Positions 17,717 to 26,565 of a DNA stretch of 64,000 bases are shown here, in pieces. The stretch covers positions 310,001 to 374,000 of the forward strand of contig NZ_PYVX01000001.1 in assembly GCF_003056305.1 (NCBI RefSeq), read 5' to 3'. The position numbers and the translations under genes were made by a program. Numbering within the stretch: the stretch's first letter is position 1; each line of letters starts with the position of its first letter. The notes below the pieces were generated by a model. It was not told where the DNA came from. It did not search any database and worked only from the letters and a program-made list of their open reading frames with translations. The stretch is from Halomonas denitrificans. GTDB taxonomy: Bacteria; Pseudomonadota; Gammaproteobacteria; Pseudomonadales; Halomonadaceae.

Positions 17717-18376
17717 ATGAGCCGCTCCCTTACCGCTCGGCAACAGAACGTGCTCGATTTCATCGTCAAGACCATGAACGAGCTGGGCTATCCGCCGACC
17801 CGCGCGGAGATCTCCCGGGCGCTCGGCTTCAAGTCGGCCAATGCCGCCGAGGAGCATCTGCGCGCCCTGGAGCGCAAGGGCGCGATCCGCGTGATCCGTG
17901 GCACCTCACGGGGCATCCGCCTGCCGGCCCAGGAGCCCGAGGCCCACGGCGAGCAGCCCCTGGAAGAACCGCCCGCCCAAGGCCTGCCGATCATCGGCGA
18001 GGTCGCCGCCGGCAGCCCGATCCTCGCCGCCGAGCATATCGACCGCTACTGCCCGCTCCCCCCGGAGTACTTCACCCCCCGCGCCGACTACCTGCTGCGG
18101 GTGCGCGGCCTCTCCATGAAGGACGTCGGCATCCTCGAGGGCGACCTGCTGGCCGTGCATCGCACCGAGCGTATCCGCGACGGCCAGATCGTGGTGGCAC
18201 GTCTCGAGGACGAGGTGACCGTCAAGCGCTTCCACCGCCAGGGGCACGTGGTCACCCTAGAGGCCGAGAACCCGGACTTCGCCCCCATCGAGGTGGACCT
18301 GCGCCACGATGCGCTCGAGATCGAGGGCGTCGGGGTGGGCGTCATCCGCGGCGGCAACGGCCAGGCGCTGGGCTAA
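17717..18376 (+). CDS. lexA: SOS repressor LexA
   Basis: A 219-residue winged-helix repressor with self-cleaving C-terminal peptidase fold. Visible are the N-terminal RQQNVLDFI and [15 protein letters not shown] recognition region, the cleavage site Ala98-Gly99 in GEVAAGSP, catalytic Ser133 in RGLSMKD and Lys170 in VTVKRF. It is slightly longer than E. coli LexA (202) because of an acidic linker around residues 72-88. ATG 17717 follows a GGAGG site. dinB follows after 48 bp, so an SOS pair is likely co-transcribed. Confidence 0.97.
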   Translation: MSRSLTARQQNVLDFIVKTMNELGYPPTRAEISRALGFKSANAAEEHLRALERKGAIRVIRGTSRGIRLPAQEPEAHGEQPLEEPPAQGLPIIGEVAAGSPILAAEHIDRYCPLPPEYFTPRADYLLRVRGLSMKDVGILEGDLLAVHRTERIRDGQIVVARLEDEVTVKRFHRQGHVVTLEAENPDFAPIEVDLRHDALEIEGVGVGVIRGGNGQALG

Positions 18377-18424
18377 CCCCAGGGCACGAGGCGATGCGGG
18401 CCCGACCCGCATCCTGTCGATCCC

Positions 18425-19480
18425 ATGAGCGAGCTGCGCAAGATCCTCCACGTTGACTGCGACTGCTTCTTCGCGGCGGTGGAGATGCGCGACGACCCGA
18501 GCCTGCGCGACATCCCGCTGGCCATCGGCGGCTCACGGGAGCGCCGTGGGGTGATCGCCACCTGCAACTACCCCGCCCGGGAGTACGGCATCCACTCGGC
18601 GATGCCCACCGCCCGGGCGCTGCGCCTCTGTCCCCACCTCACCCTGCTGCCCGGCCACTTCGAGAAGTATCGAGAGGTGTCGGCGCAGATGCAGGCAGTC
18701 TTCCATGAGCTGACCCCGCTGGTCGAGCCGCTCTCCCTGGACGAGGCCTTCCTCGACGTCACCGCGGTCGAGGGCTTTCGCGGCAGCGCCACCTGGATGG
18801 CACGCTGGATAAAGGAGGAGTGCTACCGTCGCACCGGCATCACCGTCTCGGTCGGCGCGGCCTCCTCCAAGTTCCTGGCCAAGATCGCCAGCGACTGGGA
18901 GAAGCCCGACGGCCTGACGGTGATCCCGCCGGAGCGGGTCGACGCCTTCGTGCGCGAGCTGCCGGTCAAGAAGCTCCACGGCGTGGGCCCCGCCACCGGC
19001 GCCCGGCTCGACGCCATGGGCATCACCACCTGCGTCGAGCTGCGAGAACTGCCCATCGAGCGGCTGATCGAGGAGTTCGGCAAGTTCGGCCGCCGGCTTT
19101 TTGAACTCGCCCGGGGCATCGACGAGCGGCCGGTGCGGGTCGAGCGCGAACGCAAGTCGGTGAGCGTGGAGACCACCTTCGATCGCGACCTGCCGGACCT
19201 GGCCAGCGCCCGAGACGCACTCGTGCCGCTCTGCGAGCGGCTAAAGGGCCGCCTGGAGCGTCACGGCCACCCGCCCCTGGCCGGGCTCTTCGTCAAGGTG
19301 CGCTTCGACGACTTCAGTCTGACCACCCTGGAGAGCCGCGGACTCACCCCCGAACCCGAGAGTTACACCCGACTGCTGGAGCAGGCCTGGGCCCGCGCCA
19401 GCCGTCCGGTGCGCCTGCTCGGCGTCGGGGTGCGCCTGCTGCCGGAAGATGCGCGCCAGCAGCTCACGCTGCCGTTATAA
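18425..19480 (+). CDS. dinB: DNA polymerase IV (DinB)
   Basis: A 351-residue Y-family translesion polymerase. The palm carries HVDCDCFFAAVE near the start and LSLDEAFLDVT near residue 105, which supply the metal-binding acids; VGAASSKFLAKIASDWEKP and the helix-hairpin-helix segment LHGVGPATGARLDAMGI follow, then the little-finger domain. The usual C-terminal beta-clamp-binding tail is represented by QQLTLPL. It lies just after lexA, so SOS control through the lexA promoter is likely; no separate LexA box was seen in the 48-bp gap. Confidence 0.96.
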   Translation: MSELRKILHVDCDCFFAAVEMRDDPSLRDIPLAIGGSRERRGVIATCNYPAREYGIHSAMPTARALRLCPHLTLLPGHFEKYREVSAQMQAVFHELTPLVEPLSLDEAFLDVTAVEGFRGSATWMARWIKEECYRRTGITVSVGAASSKFLAKIASDWEKPDGLTVIPPERVDAFVRELPVKKLHGVGPATGARLDAMGITTCVELRELPIERLIEEFGKFGRRLFELARGIDERPVRVERERKSVSVETTFDRDLPDLASARDALVPLCERLKGRLERHGHPPLAGLFVKVRFDDFSLTTLESRGLTPEPESYTRLLEQAWARASRPVRLLGVGVRLLPEDARQQLTLPL

Positions 19481-19586
19481 GCTCCAAGCAGCCAAGCACC
19501 GAGCAGCCAAGATACATGCCGAGATCCGACCAGGCAGGCTGCTAGTGCTATGTTGAAAGCATTAGGGAATTGCAAGGGAGGCAGGG

Positions 19587-19928
19587 ATGCGATTCGAGGA
19601 TCTCCAAGTATGGAAACGCTCAGCAAGGCTTTGCTCAGAGGTTTACCAGTCGTTCAGCCAATCGAGAGACTTCGGGTTCAAGGACCAGATCACCCGATCC
19701 GCCCTATCGATCGCCAGCAATATTGCAGAAGGCTATGAACGAGATGGCGACAAGGATCGCGTCAAGTTCTTCAGCTATGCCAAAGGTTCCTGTGCCGAGC
19801 TTAGAACCCAGATCTACATCGGCATCGAGATTGGCTACATCGAGAAGTCGTCAGGCCAGCGTTGGGCCGAAGAGACACGTGAGATTTCTCGGATGCTCTA
19901 CGGGCTCATGAACCGGTTCCGTGAATGA
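19587..19928 (+). CDS. Four-helix-bundle protein (23S rRNA-intervening-sequence family)
   Basis: A 113-residue all-helical protein with the family motifs FEDLQVWKRSARL at the N-terminus and SIASNIAEGYER in the middle. Relatives were first found inside intervening sequences of 23S rRNA genes and form pentamers; their role is unknown. Here the gene stands alone between dinB and an ECF-like membrane protein, with AGCAGCCAAG-type short repeats just upstream (19487-19512). Its base composition is lower in G+C than its neighbours, so it may have been transferred. Confidence 0.85.
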   Translation: MRFEDLQVWKRSARLCSEVYQSFSQSRDFGFKDQITRSALSIASNIAEGYERDGDKDRVKFFSYAKGSCAELRTQIYIGIEIGYIEKSSGQRWAEETREISRMLYGLMNRFRE

Positions 19929-19972
19929 ACTGGTGGTAATCCTTGGCGCTAGGCAGCTTGGCCGCTTGCGGC

Positions 19973-20644
19973 TTACTTCGTATCGATATAGCGGTGGTCG
20001 TTGAAGGTGGCGACCCAGCCAGGGTGGTAGACGAGCAGGATGCTCAGCAGCATGCCGGTGATGAAGGCCTCGGAGGGCATCAGCAGCGGCAGGAAGCGGG
20101 CGTACTCGAGCGCCTGGCGCAGCGCCTCGGCGTCACTGGCCCCCAGCGCCATCAGCCCCACGGCGGTGAGGCCGGCGGCCAGGGTGGCGAGCGCCGAGCC
20201 GAAGAAGCCACAGACGAACAGGAAGACCATCAGGTTATCGGGCAGGCGGCGGTCGACCAGCCGCCAGACGATGCCCATCACCAGCGCCGGCACCACCCCG
20301 GTGATCACCACGTTGACGCCGAGCAGCGGCCAGTCGATGCGCCCCAGCAGCACCATCGCCACGTTGATGGCGGTGATCGAAAGCAGCGCCAGCGGCGCCT
20401 TGAAGATCAGCGTCAGCAGCGCGGTGAACATCAGGTGCAGGGTCAGCCAGTCCACGGCCTGGGCGCGCAGCTGCCAGAGCAGCATCACCATGACGGTCGC
20501 GGCCAGCCAGCGGTGCTGCAGGGCGGTATCGGCGATCAGCGCCGCCCAGGGCCGCCGGCTCAGCGCCAGGCCAACCACGGCCAGCGAGACCAGGCCGCAC
20601 AGCCACAACAGCCAGGGGGCGAGCACCGGTTCGGCAAGCGTCAT
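19973..20644 (-). CDS. Integral membrane protein, energy-coupling-factor permease (CbiM)-like
   Basis: A 223-residue protein with six or seven hydrophobic helices, similar in size and pattern to proteins annotated as energy-coupling-factor ABC transporter permeases (CbiM/COG3235-like). The N-terminal Met-His metal site of true CbiM is not present, and no ATPase or other ECF component is adjacent. Substrate and activity are therefore unknown. It stands between the four-helix-bundle gene and purU. Confidence 0.55.
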   Translation of the reverse strand: MTLAEPVLAPWLLWLCGLVSLAVVGLALSRRPWAALIADTALQHRWLAATVMVMLLWQLRAQAVDWLTLHLMFTALLTLIFKAPLALLSITAINVAMVLLGRIDWPLLGVNVVITGVVPALVMGIVWRLVDRRLPDNLMVFLFVCGFFGSALATLAAGLTAVGLMALGASDAEALRQALEYARFLPLLMPSEAFITGMLLSILLVYHPGWVATFNDHRYIDTK

Positions 20645-20730
20645 CTCGACTCCCTCTGGTTCGCGCCACTCACCTCGCGCTTCACCTGCTATTCACCCTC
20701 CGCTTCACTTCGCGATCGTCGGCCCGGCCG

Positions 20731-21585
20731 TCACGCGAAGACCACGGTCTTGTTGCCGTGAATCAGCACCCGATCCTCCAGGTGCCAGCGCAGGCCGCGG
20801 GCCAGCACCGCCTTCTCCACGTCGCGGCCGAAGCGCACCAGGTCCTGGGGCGTGTGGCAGTGGCTGACCCGATGGATGTCCTGCTCGATGATCGGGCCGG
20901 CATCGAGTTCCTCGGTGACGTAGTGGCAGGTGGCGCCGATCAGCTTCACGCCGCGCTGGTGCGCCTGGTGGTAAGGCCGGGCGCCGGCGAACGACGGCAG
21001 GAAGCTGTGGTGGATGTTGATCATGCGGCCCCGGAAGTGCTCGCAGAGCGCCGGCGGCATGATCTGCATGTAGCGGGCCAGCACCACGCAGTCGGCGCGC
21101 GCCTCCTCGACCAGCCGCTCGACCTCGGCGAAGGCGGTCGGCTTGTCGTCGGCCTTGACCGGCACGTGGTGGTAGGGAATGCCGTGCCACTCCACCAGGC
21201 CGCGCATGTCCTCGTGGTTGGAGATCACCCCGGCGATGTCGCAGTCGAGCTCGCCCGCCGTCCAGCGGTAGAGCAGGTCCACCAGGCAGTGGGTCTCCCG
21301 CGACACCATCAGCACCACGCGCCGCCGCTGGCGGGTGTCGGTGAGCGCCCAGGTCATGTCGAACTCCTCGGCGATCGGCGCGAACGCCTCGCGCAGCGCC
21401 TCCGGCGGCATGCCCACCGAGTCGGCCAGGATCTCGTAGCGCATGAAGAAGCGACCGCCCTCCAGGTCGGAGTGCTGGCTCGCCTCGGTGATCGAGCCGC
21501 CGTGCCCGGCGATGAAGTTGGAGACCCTGGCGACGATGCCCAGACGGTCCGGACAGGAGACCACCAGGCGGTAGTAGTGTGACAT
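20731..21585 (-). CDS. purU: Formyltetrahydrofolate deformylase PurU
   Basis: It hydrolyses 10-formyl-THF to THF and formate. The 284-residue protein has an N-terminal ACT domain (VVSCPDRLGIVARVSNFI) and a formyltransferase-fold catalytic domain with SNHEDM, LARYMQIM, NIHHSFLPSF and the catalytic Asp of TEELDAGPII. ATG 21585 begins the conserved ACT strand. The open frame extends upstream into the divergent lysR promoter region without supporting features. Confidence 0.94.
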   Translation of the reverse strand: MSHYYRLVVSCPDRLGIVARVSNFIAGHGGSITEASQHSDLEGGRFFMRYEILADSVGMPPEALREAFAPIAEEFDMTWALTDTRQRRRVVLMVSRETHCLVDLLYRWTAGELDCDIAGVISNHEDMRGLVEWHGIPYHHVPVKADDKPTAFAEVERLVEEARADCVVLARYMQIMPPALCEHFRGRMINIHHSFLPSFAGARPYHQAHQRGVKLIGATCHYVTEELDAGPIIEQDIHRVSHCHTPQDLVRFGRDVEKAVLARGLRWHLEDRVLIHGNKTVVFA

Positions 21586-21739
21586 CGAATGATCCCGCGT
21601 TGCGGCAGTGACTGGGAGCAACAGTGTAGCCAAAACAGGGGCTTCGGGCACGCCCGGGCTGCCGAGGCGCCGGCCGTGGGGTAAGCTGTCCGCGGTCGCA
21701 TCGCGACCCTTCCCTGAACCAGACGAGGCACTAGCGGCG

Positions 21740-22705
21740 ATGCTCAATACGCGGGCCCTCTCCTACCTGAGCGAGGTGATACGTCGCGGCTCGCTGCGCA
21801 AGGCGGCCACCCACCTCGACGTCGACGTCTCGGCCATCAGCCGCCAGATCCGCCACCTCGAGGAGCACCTCGACACCCGGCTGCTGGAGCGCCATGCCGG
21901 CGGCATCAAGGTGACCGAGGCGGGTCGCCTGCTCGTGGATCACCACCACCGCCAGCAGGCGGCGGAGGACGCCGTGATCTCGCGCCTGTCGGCCCTTCAG
22001 GGGCTGGTCAGCGGGCAGGTGCGCATCGCGGTGGGCGAGGGCTTCATCGGCGATCTGATCGCGGCCCCCCTGCAGTCCTTCATGAACGCCTATCCGGGGA
22101 TCGAGCTGGAGGTGGTGATGGCCGGGGTCAACGAGGCCATGGCGCTGGTCAAGGACCGCGAGGTGGAGCTCGCCCTGCTCTACGCCCCGCCGGTCGACCC
22201 GCTGCTGACCTGCCATGTCGAGACGCGCCAGCCCCTCGACCTGATCGTGCCCGTCGACCATCCCCTGGCCGCCCTCGGGCGCCCGGCGCGGCTGCAGGAC
22301 CTGGTGGGCTGGCCTGTCGGCCTGATCGACAACCCCTTCGGCATGCGCCAGATGGTCAACGCCGTGGCCCATCAGGAGCGGGTGCATCTGCAGGCTCGCC
22401 TGCATACCAACTCGGTGGCCGTGCTCAAGAACTTCGTGCGCTGGGGCACGGGGATCACCTTCATGCCCGAGCTGACCGTGGCCGAGGAGGTACGCCAGGG
22501 CGATATCACCGTGCTGCCCATGGCCCATCGCGTGCTCAGCGACGCCCGCGCGCAGATCGTGAGCCTCACCGGGCGCGAGCTCACCGTGGCCGCCAACGCC
22601 TGCCTCGAGCATCTCTGCCGGGGCATGCGCTTCTTCAACGCCGACGCCCCTCGGCTGCTGGAGGCCGAGCGTTGTCGAAAAACCAACACTCAGCGGTTTG
22701 ATTAG
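21740..22705 (+). CDS. LysR-family transcriptional regulator
   Basis: A 321-residue regulator with an N-terminal winged HTH (FxxV-type RRGSLRKAATHLDVDVSAISRQIRHLEEHL) and a periplasmic-binding-protein-like effector domain from about residue 90. It lies 90 bp upstream of the TRAP transporter genes on the same strand, so it probably controls that transporter and perhaps the dipeptidase and ABC genes behind it. The candidate site is the tandem repeat at 22707-22722. The effector is unknown. Confidence 0.88.
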   Translation: MLNTRALSYLSEVIRRGSLRKAATHLDVDVSAISRQIRHLEEHLDTRLLERHAGGIKVTEAGRLLVDHHHRQQAAEDAVISRLSALQGLVSGQVRIAVGEGFIGDLIAAPLQSFMNAYPGIELEVVMAGVNEAMALVKDREVELALLYAPPVDPLLTCHVETRQPLDLIVPVDHPLAALGRPARLQDLVGWPVGLIDNPFGMRQMVNAVAHQERVHLQARLHTNSVAVLKNFVRWGTGITFMPELTVAEEVRQGDITVLPMAHRVLSDARAQIVSLTGRELTVAANACLEHLCRGMRFFNADAPRLLEAERCRKTNTQRFD

Positions 22706-22727
22706 TCAACGCATCAACGCATAGTCT
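22698..22727 (+). promoter_or_regulatory. Predicted promoter with tandem repeat before dctP
   Basis: TTGATT and TAGTCT are 18 bp apart. The spacer holds a perfect tandem repeat, CAACGCAT twice (22707-22722), ending at the -10 element. That position suits a regulator such as the LysR protein encoded just upstream. Confidence 0.4.
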
Positions 22728-22795
22728 GCCGATGAGTCGCCCGACAGGCCGCGACATCGCCAACAACATCACCAACAAGAACCCGGAGCCCTCGC

Positions 22796-23830
22796 ATGAA
22801 CCGCACCCGTCCCTTCGCGCTCTCCTCCCTGGCCGCCGCCGTGCTCGCCGCCGGCACCCTGGCCGGCCAGGCCCAGGCCGCCACGACCGTCAACCTGAGC
22901 TACAACGGCGCCCCGGATGCCGACAAGAACGCCGTGCACGTCTTCGCCACCCACCTCAAGGAGCTGGTCGAGGAGAAGACCGACGGTGAGCTCGAGCTCA
23001 CGCTCTACCCCAACAGCATGCTGGGCGAGGAGCAGGAGCGCATGGAGCAGACGATGAACAGCCCCAGCCTGAACATCGCCTCCTTCGCCGGCATGTCGCC
23101 GCTGGTCCCGGAGATCTTCGTCAGCGCCATCCCCTTCCTCTTCGAGGACTTCGACTCGGCCCGCACCTTCTTCGACGAGGGCGACTACTGGCAGGCCGTC
23201 GAGGGCGACCTGCGCGAGCGCGCCGGCCTCGAGCTGCTGGCGGTGGTCGAGGAAGGCGGCTTCCTGGCCTTCACCAATGACGAGAAGCCGATCTCCTCGC
23301 CCGACGACTTCGAGGGGCTGCGCTTTCGCGCCATGGACCCGAGCCAGGTCGCCCTCTACGAGGCCTTCGGCGCCTCCGGCACGCCGATCCCCTGGACCGA
23401 GGTCTACATGGCGCTCAAGACCGGCGTCGCCGACGGCCAGATGAACCCGCCGATGTACATCATCCTCGGCAGCCTCTACGAGGTACAGGACTACCTGACC
23501 CTGGCCAACATCCAGTACTCGGACCAGTTCCTGGTCGGCAACGGCGCCATGATCGACGGCTGGGACGAGTCGATGCGCCAGGCCTTCCTGGAGGCGGTCG
23601 ACGAGGCCAACGAGATGGCGCGCGAGCGCAACGCCGGCCGCGTCGACGAGCGCATCGCCTTCCTCGAGGAGCAGGGCATGGAGGTGATTCGTCCCTCCGA
23701 GCAGGAACTCGCGGCCTTCCGCGAGCAGGGCCAGCCGGCCTACCTGGAGTGGCTCGGCGAGCAGGGCATCGATCGCGCCTATATCGACATGGCGCTCGAC
23801 GACGCCGGCATGACCCACCTGGCCGAATAA
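22796..23830 (+). CDS. dctP: TRAP transporter substrate-binding protein (DctP family)
   Basis: A 344-residue periplasmic protein with a signal peptide ending near AQA (residues 1-28) and the DctP fold. The family arginine in GLRFRAM and the segment GVADGQMNPP, which contribute to carboxylate binding, are visible. It works with the DctQ/DctM pair encoded immediately downstream, giving a complete sodium-driven TRAP system. The substrate is unknown; the arginine site suggests an organic acid or amino acid. Confidence 0.93.
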   Translation: MNRTRPFALSSLAAAVLAAGTLAGQAQAATTVNLSYNGAPDADKNAVHVFATHLKELVEEKTDGELELTLYPNSMLGEEQERMEQTMNSPSLNIASFAGMSPLVPEIFVSAIPFLFEDFDSARTFFDEGDYWQAVEGDLRERAGLELLAVVEEGGFLAFTNDEKPISSPDDFEGLRFRAMDPSQVALYEAFGASGTPIPWTEVYMALKTGVADGQMNPPMYIILGSLYEVQDYLTLANIQYSDQFLVGNGAMIDGWDESMRQAFLEAVDEANEMARERNAGRVDERIAFLEEQGMEVIRPSEQELAAFREQGQPAYLEWLGEQGIDRAYIDMALDDAGMTHLAE

Positions 23831-23910
23831 GCGACACCCGCCTCGCGATCTTCAGCCGTTCGGGCAGGGGCCAGTCCCCTGCCCCATGACAGCTCACGGA
23901 ATCTCCCCCT

Positions 23911-24402
23911 ATGGCGTTCTTGAACCCTCGCGTACCGGCCATCAGCCGGTCCGTGTCGCTGACGGTGGCCAGCAGCCTGCTGCTGATCGACCTCGCGGTC
24001 ATCCTCTTCGGCGTCTTCATGCGCTACCTGGCCGGCGGCGCCCCGATCTGGACCGACGAGCTGGCCCGTTTCCTGATCATCGGCAGCGTGCTGCTCGCCG
24101 CCGGCGCGGTGTGGGTGGAGGGCGGCCACATGCGCATCGCCCTGATCGAGCGCCTGCTGCCGGCCCGGCTCTGCCGCCTGCTCAACCTCTACCAGTGGCT
24201 GCTCACCCTGTGCCTGGCCATCGCGGCGACGATCGTCAGCTATCGCTACGCCCAGTCGGTCTCGATGTTCACCAGCCAGGGCCTCGGCATCAGCCGCACC
24301 TGGCCCATGCTCTCCCTGCCGATCGGCTTCGCCCTGCTGGCCTGGCAGGCCCTGTGTCATGGCCCGGCGCCCCTGAAAACGCTCACGGAAGAACCGACAT
24401 GA
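23911..24402 (+). CDS. dctQ: TRAP transporter small permease (DctQ family)
   Basis: A 163-residue inner-membrane protein with four hydrophobic helices and the family pattern FMRYLAGGAPIWTDELARF near residue 30. It forms the small subunit that pairs with the DctM-type protein encoded next. Its stop overlaps the start of the large subunit by four bases (ATGA at 24399-24402), so the two are translationally coupled. Confidence 0.92.
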   Translation: MAFLNPRVPAISRSVSLTVASSLLLIDLAVILFGVFMRYLAGGAPIWTDELARFLIIGSVLLAAGAVWVEGGHMRIALIERLLPARLCRLLNLYQWLLTLCLAIAATIVSYRYAQSVSMFTSQGLGISRTWPMLSLPIGFALLAWQALCHGPAPLKTLTEEPT

Positions 24403-25676
24403 CCCTGACCATGCTGGCGGTGTTCCTCGCCCACGTCCTGCTGGGCTTCCCGCTCTTCATCTCGCTGCTCGTCACGGCGGTGGTGGGCTTTCTGTTCGTC
24501 GACCCCGCCATGATCCCGCGCATGATGCCCCAGCAGTTCTTCGGCGGCATCAACGCCTTCTCGCTGATGGCCATCCCGCTGTTCATCCTGGCCGGCAACC
24601 TGATGAACGTGACGCGACTCACGGATCGGCTGATGGCCTTCGCCAGGCTGCTGGTCGGCCACCTGCGCGGCGGCATGGGTCATGTCAACGTGGTCTCCAG
24701 CGTCTTCTTCGCCGGCGTTAACGGCTCGGCGGTCGCCGACACCTCGGCGCTCGGTTCGTTGCTGGTGCCGCCGATGCGCAAGGAGGGCTACTCCACCGCC
24801 TTCGCCGCCGGGCTCACCGCAGGCAGCTCGCTGATCGGGCCGATCATCCCGCCGAGCATCTTCATGATCCTCTACGCCTCGCTGACCAACACCTCGGTGG
24901 GCGACCTGTTCCTCGCCGGCGTCATTCCCGGCCTCCTGCTGGGCGTCGCCTTCATGGCCATGAACGCCTGGTACGCCTGGCACAAGGGGCTCGAGAAGCG
25001 TGGTGGGCTGCCCTCGCCACGCGAGCTGGCTGTCACGGCCCTGGGCGCCCTGCCCGCCCTGGTGGCACCCTTCATCATCGTCGCCGGGATCGTCATGGGC
25101 ATCGTGACGCCCACCGAATCCGGCGCCCTGACGGCGCTCTACGTGGCGCTGTGCGGCCTGGCCCAGGGCAACCTGCGCCTCGCGGAGTTCTGGAAGGCCA
25201 TCGTCGACACAACCCGGCTCACCTCGGCCATCTTCCTGATCATGGCCGCCTCGGCGACCATCAGCTGGCTGCTCTCCTATGCGCAGGTGCCCAATGAGTT
25301 CGTCGCGCTGCTGGCTCCCTACATCGAGCAGCCGGTGGTGATCCTGCTGATGCTGAGCCTGATCACCTTCGTCACCGGGATGTTCATGGAGGAGGTCTCG
25401 GCGCTGATGCTGCTGACGCCGATCTTTTCGCCGGTGGCGATCATGGCCGGCATCGACCCGGTGCATCTCGGCATCATCATCACCCTGAACATCACCATCG
25501 CGCTGATCACGCCGCCCATGGGCGCCTGCGTCTTCGTCGCCGCCGCGGTCAGCCGCCTGGAGATCACCTCGCTGTTTCGCACCATCTGGCCGTTCGTGGT
25601 GACCGCGATCCTGGTGCTGCTGCTGCTGATCCTGTTCCCCTCTTTGACCCTCTGGCTCCCGACCCAGCTCGGTTGA
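24399..25676 (+). CDS. dctM: TRAP transporter large permease (DctM family)
   Basis: The 425-residue main membrane subunit, with about 12 predicted helices. Typical DctM segments are present: FFGGINAFSLMAIPLFILAG, SSVFFAGVNGSAVADTSALGS, GLTAGSSLIGPIIPPS and GIVTPTESGALTALY. It moves substrate delivered by DctP using a sodium gradient. The VanX-like dipeptidase gene starts four bases after its stop, which suggests one transcript. Confidence 0.95.
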   Translation: MTLTMLAVFLAHVLLGFPLFISLLVTAVVGFLFVDPAMIPRMMPQQFFGGINAFSLMAIPLFILAGNLMNVTRLTDRLMAFARLLVGHLRGGMGHVNVVSSVFFAGVNGSAVADTSALGSLLVPPMRKEGYSTAFAAGLTAGSSLIGPIIPPSIFMILYASLTNTSVGDLFLAGVIPGLLLGVAFMAMNAWYAWHKGLEKRGGLPSPRELAVTALGALPALVAPFIIVAGIVMGIVTPTESGALTALYVALCGLAQGNLRLAEFWKAIVDTTRLTSAIFLIMAASATISWLLSYAQVPNEFVALLAPYIEQPVVILLMLSLITFVTGMFMEEVSALMLLTPIFSPVAIMAGIDPVHLGIIITLNITIALITPPMGACVFVAAAVSRLEITSLFRTIWPFVVTAILVLLLLILFPSLTLWLPTQLG

Positions 25677-25680
25677 GCCC

Positions 25681-26439
25681 ATGGAGATCGCCGTGAACCG
25701 CTCGCTCTCATCCCCCATCGCCCTTCAGGCCGAGCCCGACTGGTCCGTGGTCAGTCGCATCCCCATCGCCGGCAGCGACGAGCCGCTGGTGCCGCTGAGC
25801 CTGGCGCCCTCGCCGCTGCGCATCTTCCCGATCTACGCCAAGCAGGACGTGCCCGGCGCGATCAACGAGTGCTACGTCCGCGAGGGGGTCTATCGCCGGC
25901 TGATCGCCGTGGCCCGCTCGCTGCCGGCGGGCCTCGGGCTGGTGGTGCTCGACGGCTGGCGCCCCTGGCGGGTGCAGCAGTACCTGTTCGATACCCTGCA
26001 GGAGGCGATCCGCTCCCGTCACCCCACCCTCGACGACGAGGCGCTGCTGGCCCGCACCCGCGAGTTCGTCTCCGTGCCCAGTCGAGAGGCGAGCGCGCCG
26101 AGCCCGCACCTCACCGGCGGCGCCGTGGACGTGACGCTGTGCGATGCCGACGGCCTGGCGCTGGACATGGGCACCCTGTTCGACGAGGCCGTGCCGGCCT
26201 CGCACACCGCCGCGCTGGAGGCGCTTGAGCGTCCCGATGCGCGCGAGCAACAGGCCCGCGACAACCGGCGCCGGCTGTATGGCGCCATGCAGGAGCAGGG
26301 CTTCACCAACCTGCCGAGCGAGTGGTGGCACTTCGATGCCGGCGACCAGCTCTGGGCCCACTACAGCGGCCAGCCGCAGGCGCTCTACGGGCCCGCGGAG
26401 CTCGAGACCATCGAGAGTCGCTGGCAGCGCCAGTGGTAA
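25681..26439 (+). CDS. ddpX: D-alanyl-D-alanine dipeptidase (VanX/DdpX family, M15D)
   Basis: A 252-residue zinc dipeptidase that splits D-Ala-D-Ala. Zinc ligands are expected at His143 and Asp150 of SPHLTGGAVDVTL (SxHxxGxAxD) and His217 of EWWHFD, with Glu214 as base; VVLDGWRP is also typical. No signal peptide is seen, so it is cytoplasmic. It is joined to the TRAP genes (4-bp gap) and followed by an amino-acid ABC transporter, which recalls the E. coli ddpXABCDF nutrient operon rather than vancomycin resistance: vanH/vanA partners are absent. Confidence 0.88.
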   Translation: MEIAVNRSLSSPIALQAEPDWSVVSRIPIAGSDEPLVPLSLAPSPLRIFPIYAKQDVPGAINECYVREGVYRRLIAVARSLPAGLGLVVLDGWRPWRVQQYLFDTLQEAIRSRHPTLDDEALLARTREFVSVPSREASAPSPHLTGGAVDVTLCDADGLALDMGTLFDEAVPASHTAALEALERPDAREQQARDNRRRLYGAMQEQGFTNLPSEWWHFDAGDQLWAHYSGQPQALYGPAELETIESRWQRQW

Positions 26440-26469
26440 GCGGCGTTGAATATTAATAACCAGAGGCTA

Positions 26470-26498
26470 TTGGAAAAACGCTTTCTTATTCTTTAGTG
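26470..26498 (+). promoter_or_regulatory. Predicted promoter of the amino-acid ABC operon
   Basis: TTGGAA and TTAGTG are separated by 17 bp inside an A+T-rich patch, about 70 bp before the start at 26566. This suggests the ABC genes have their own promoter apart from the TRAP/dipeptidase transcript. Confidence 0.35.
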
Positions 26499-26565
26499 TG
26501 AGCGCCCAACACGTCACGATCCCGTGACGGACCTTCTCTCATTGCGAATGTCCAGGAGCCCTCAC

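Noticed and set aside
25681..26439. Vancomycin-resistance role for the VanX-like gene
   Set aside because: There are no vanH, vanA/B or vanRS partners, and the context is transporters; Gram-negative DdpX-type nutrient use is more likely.
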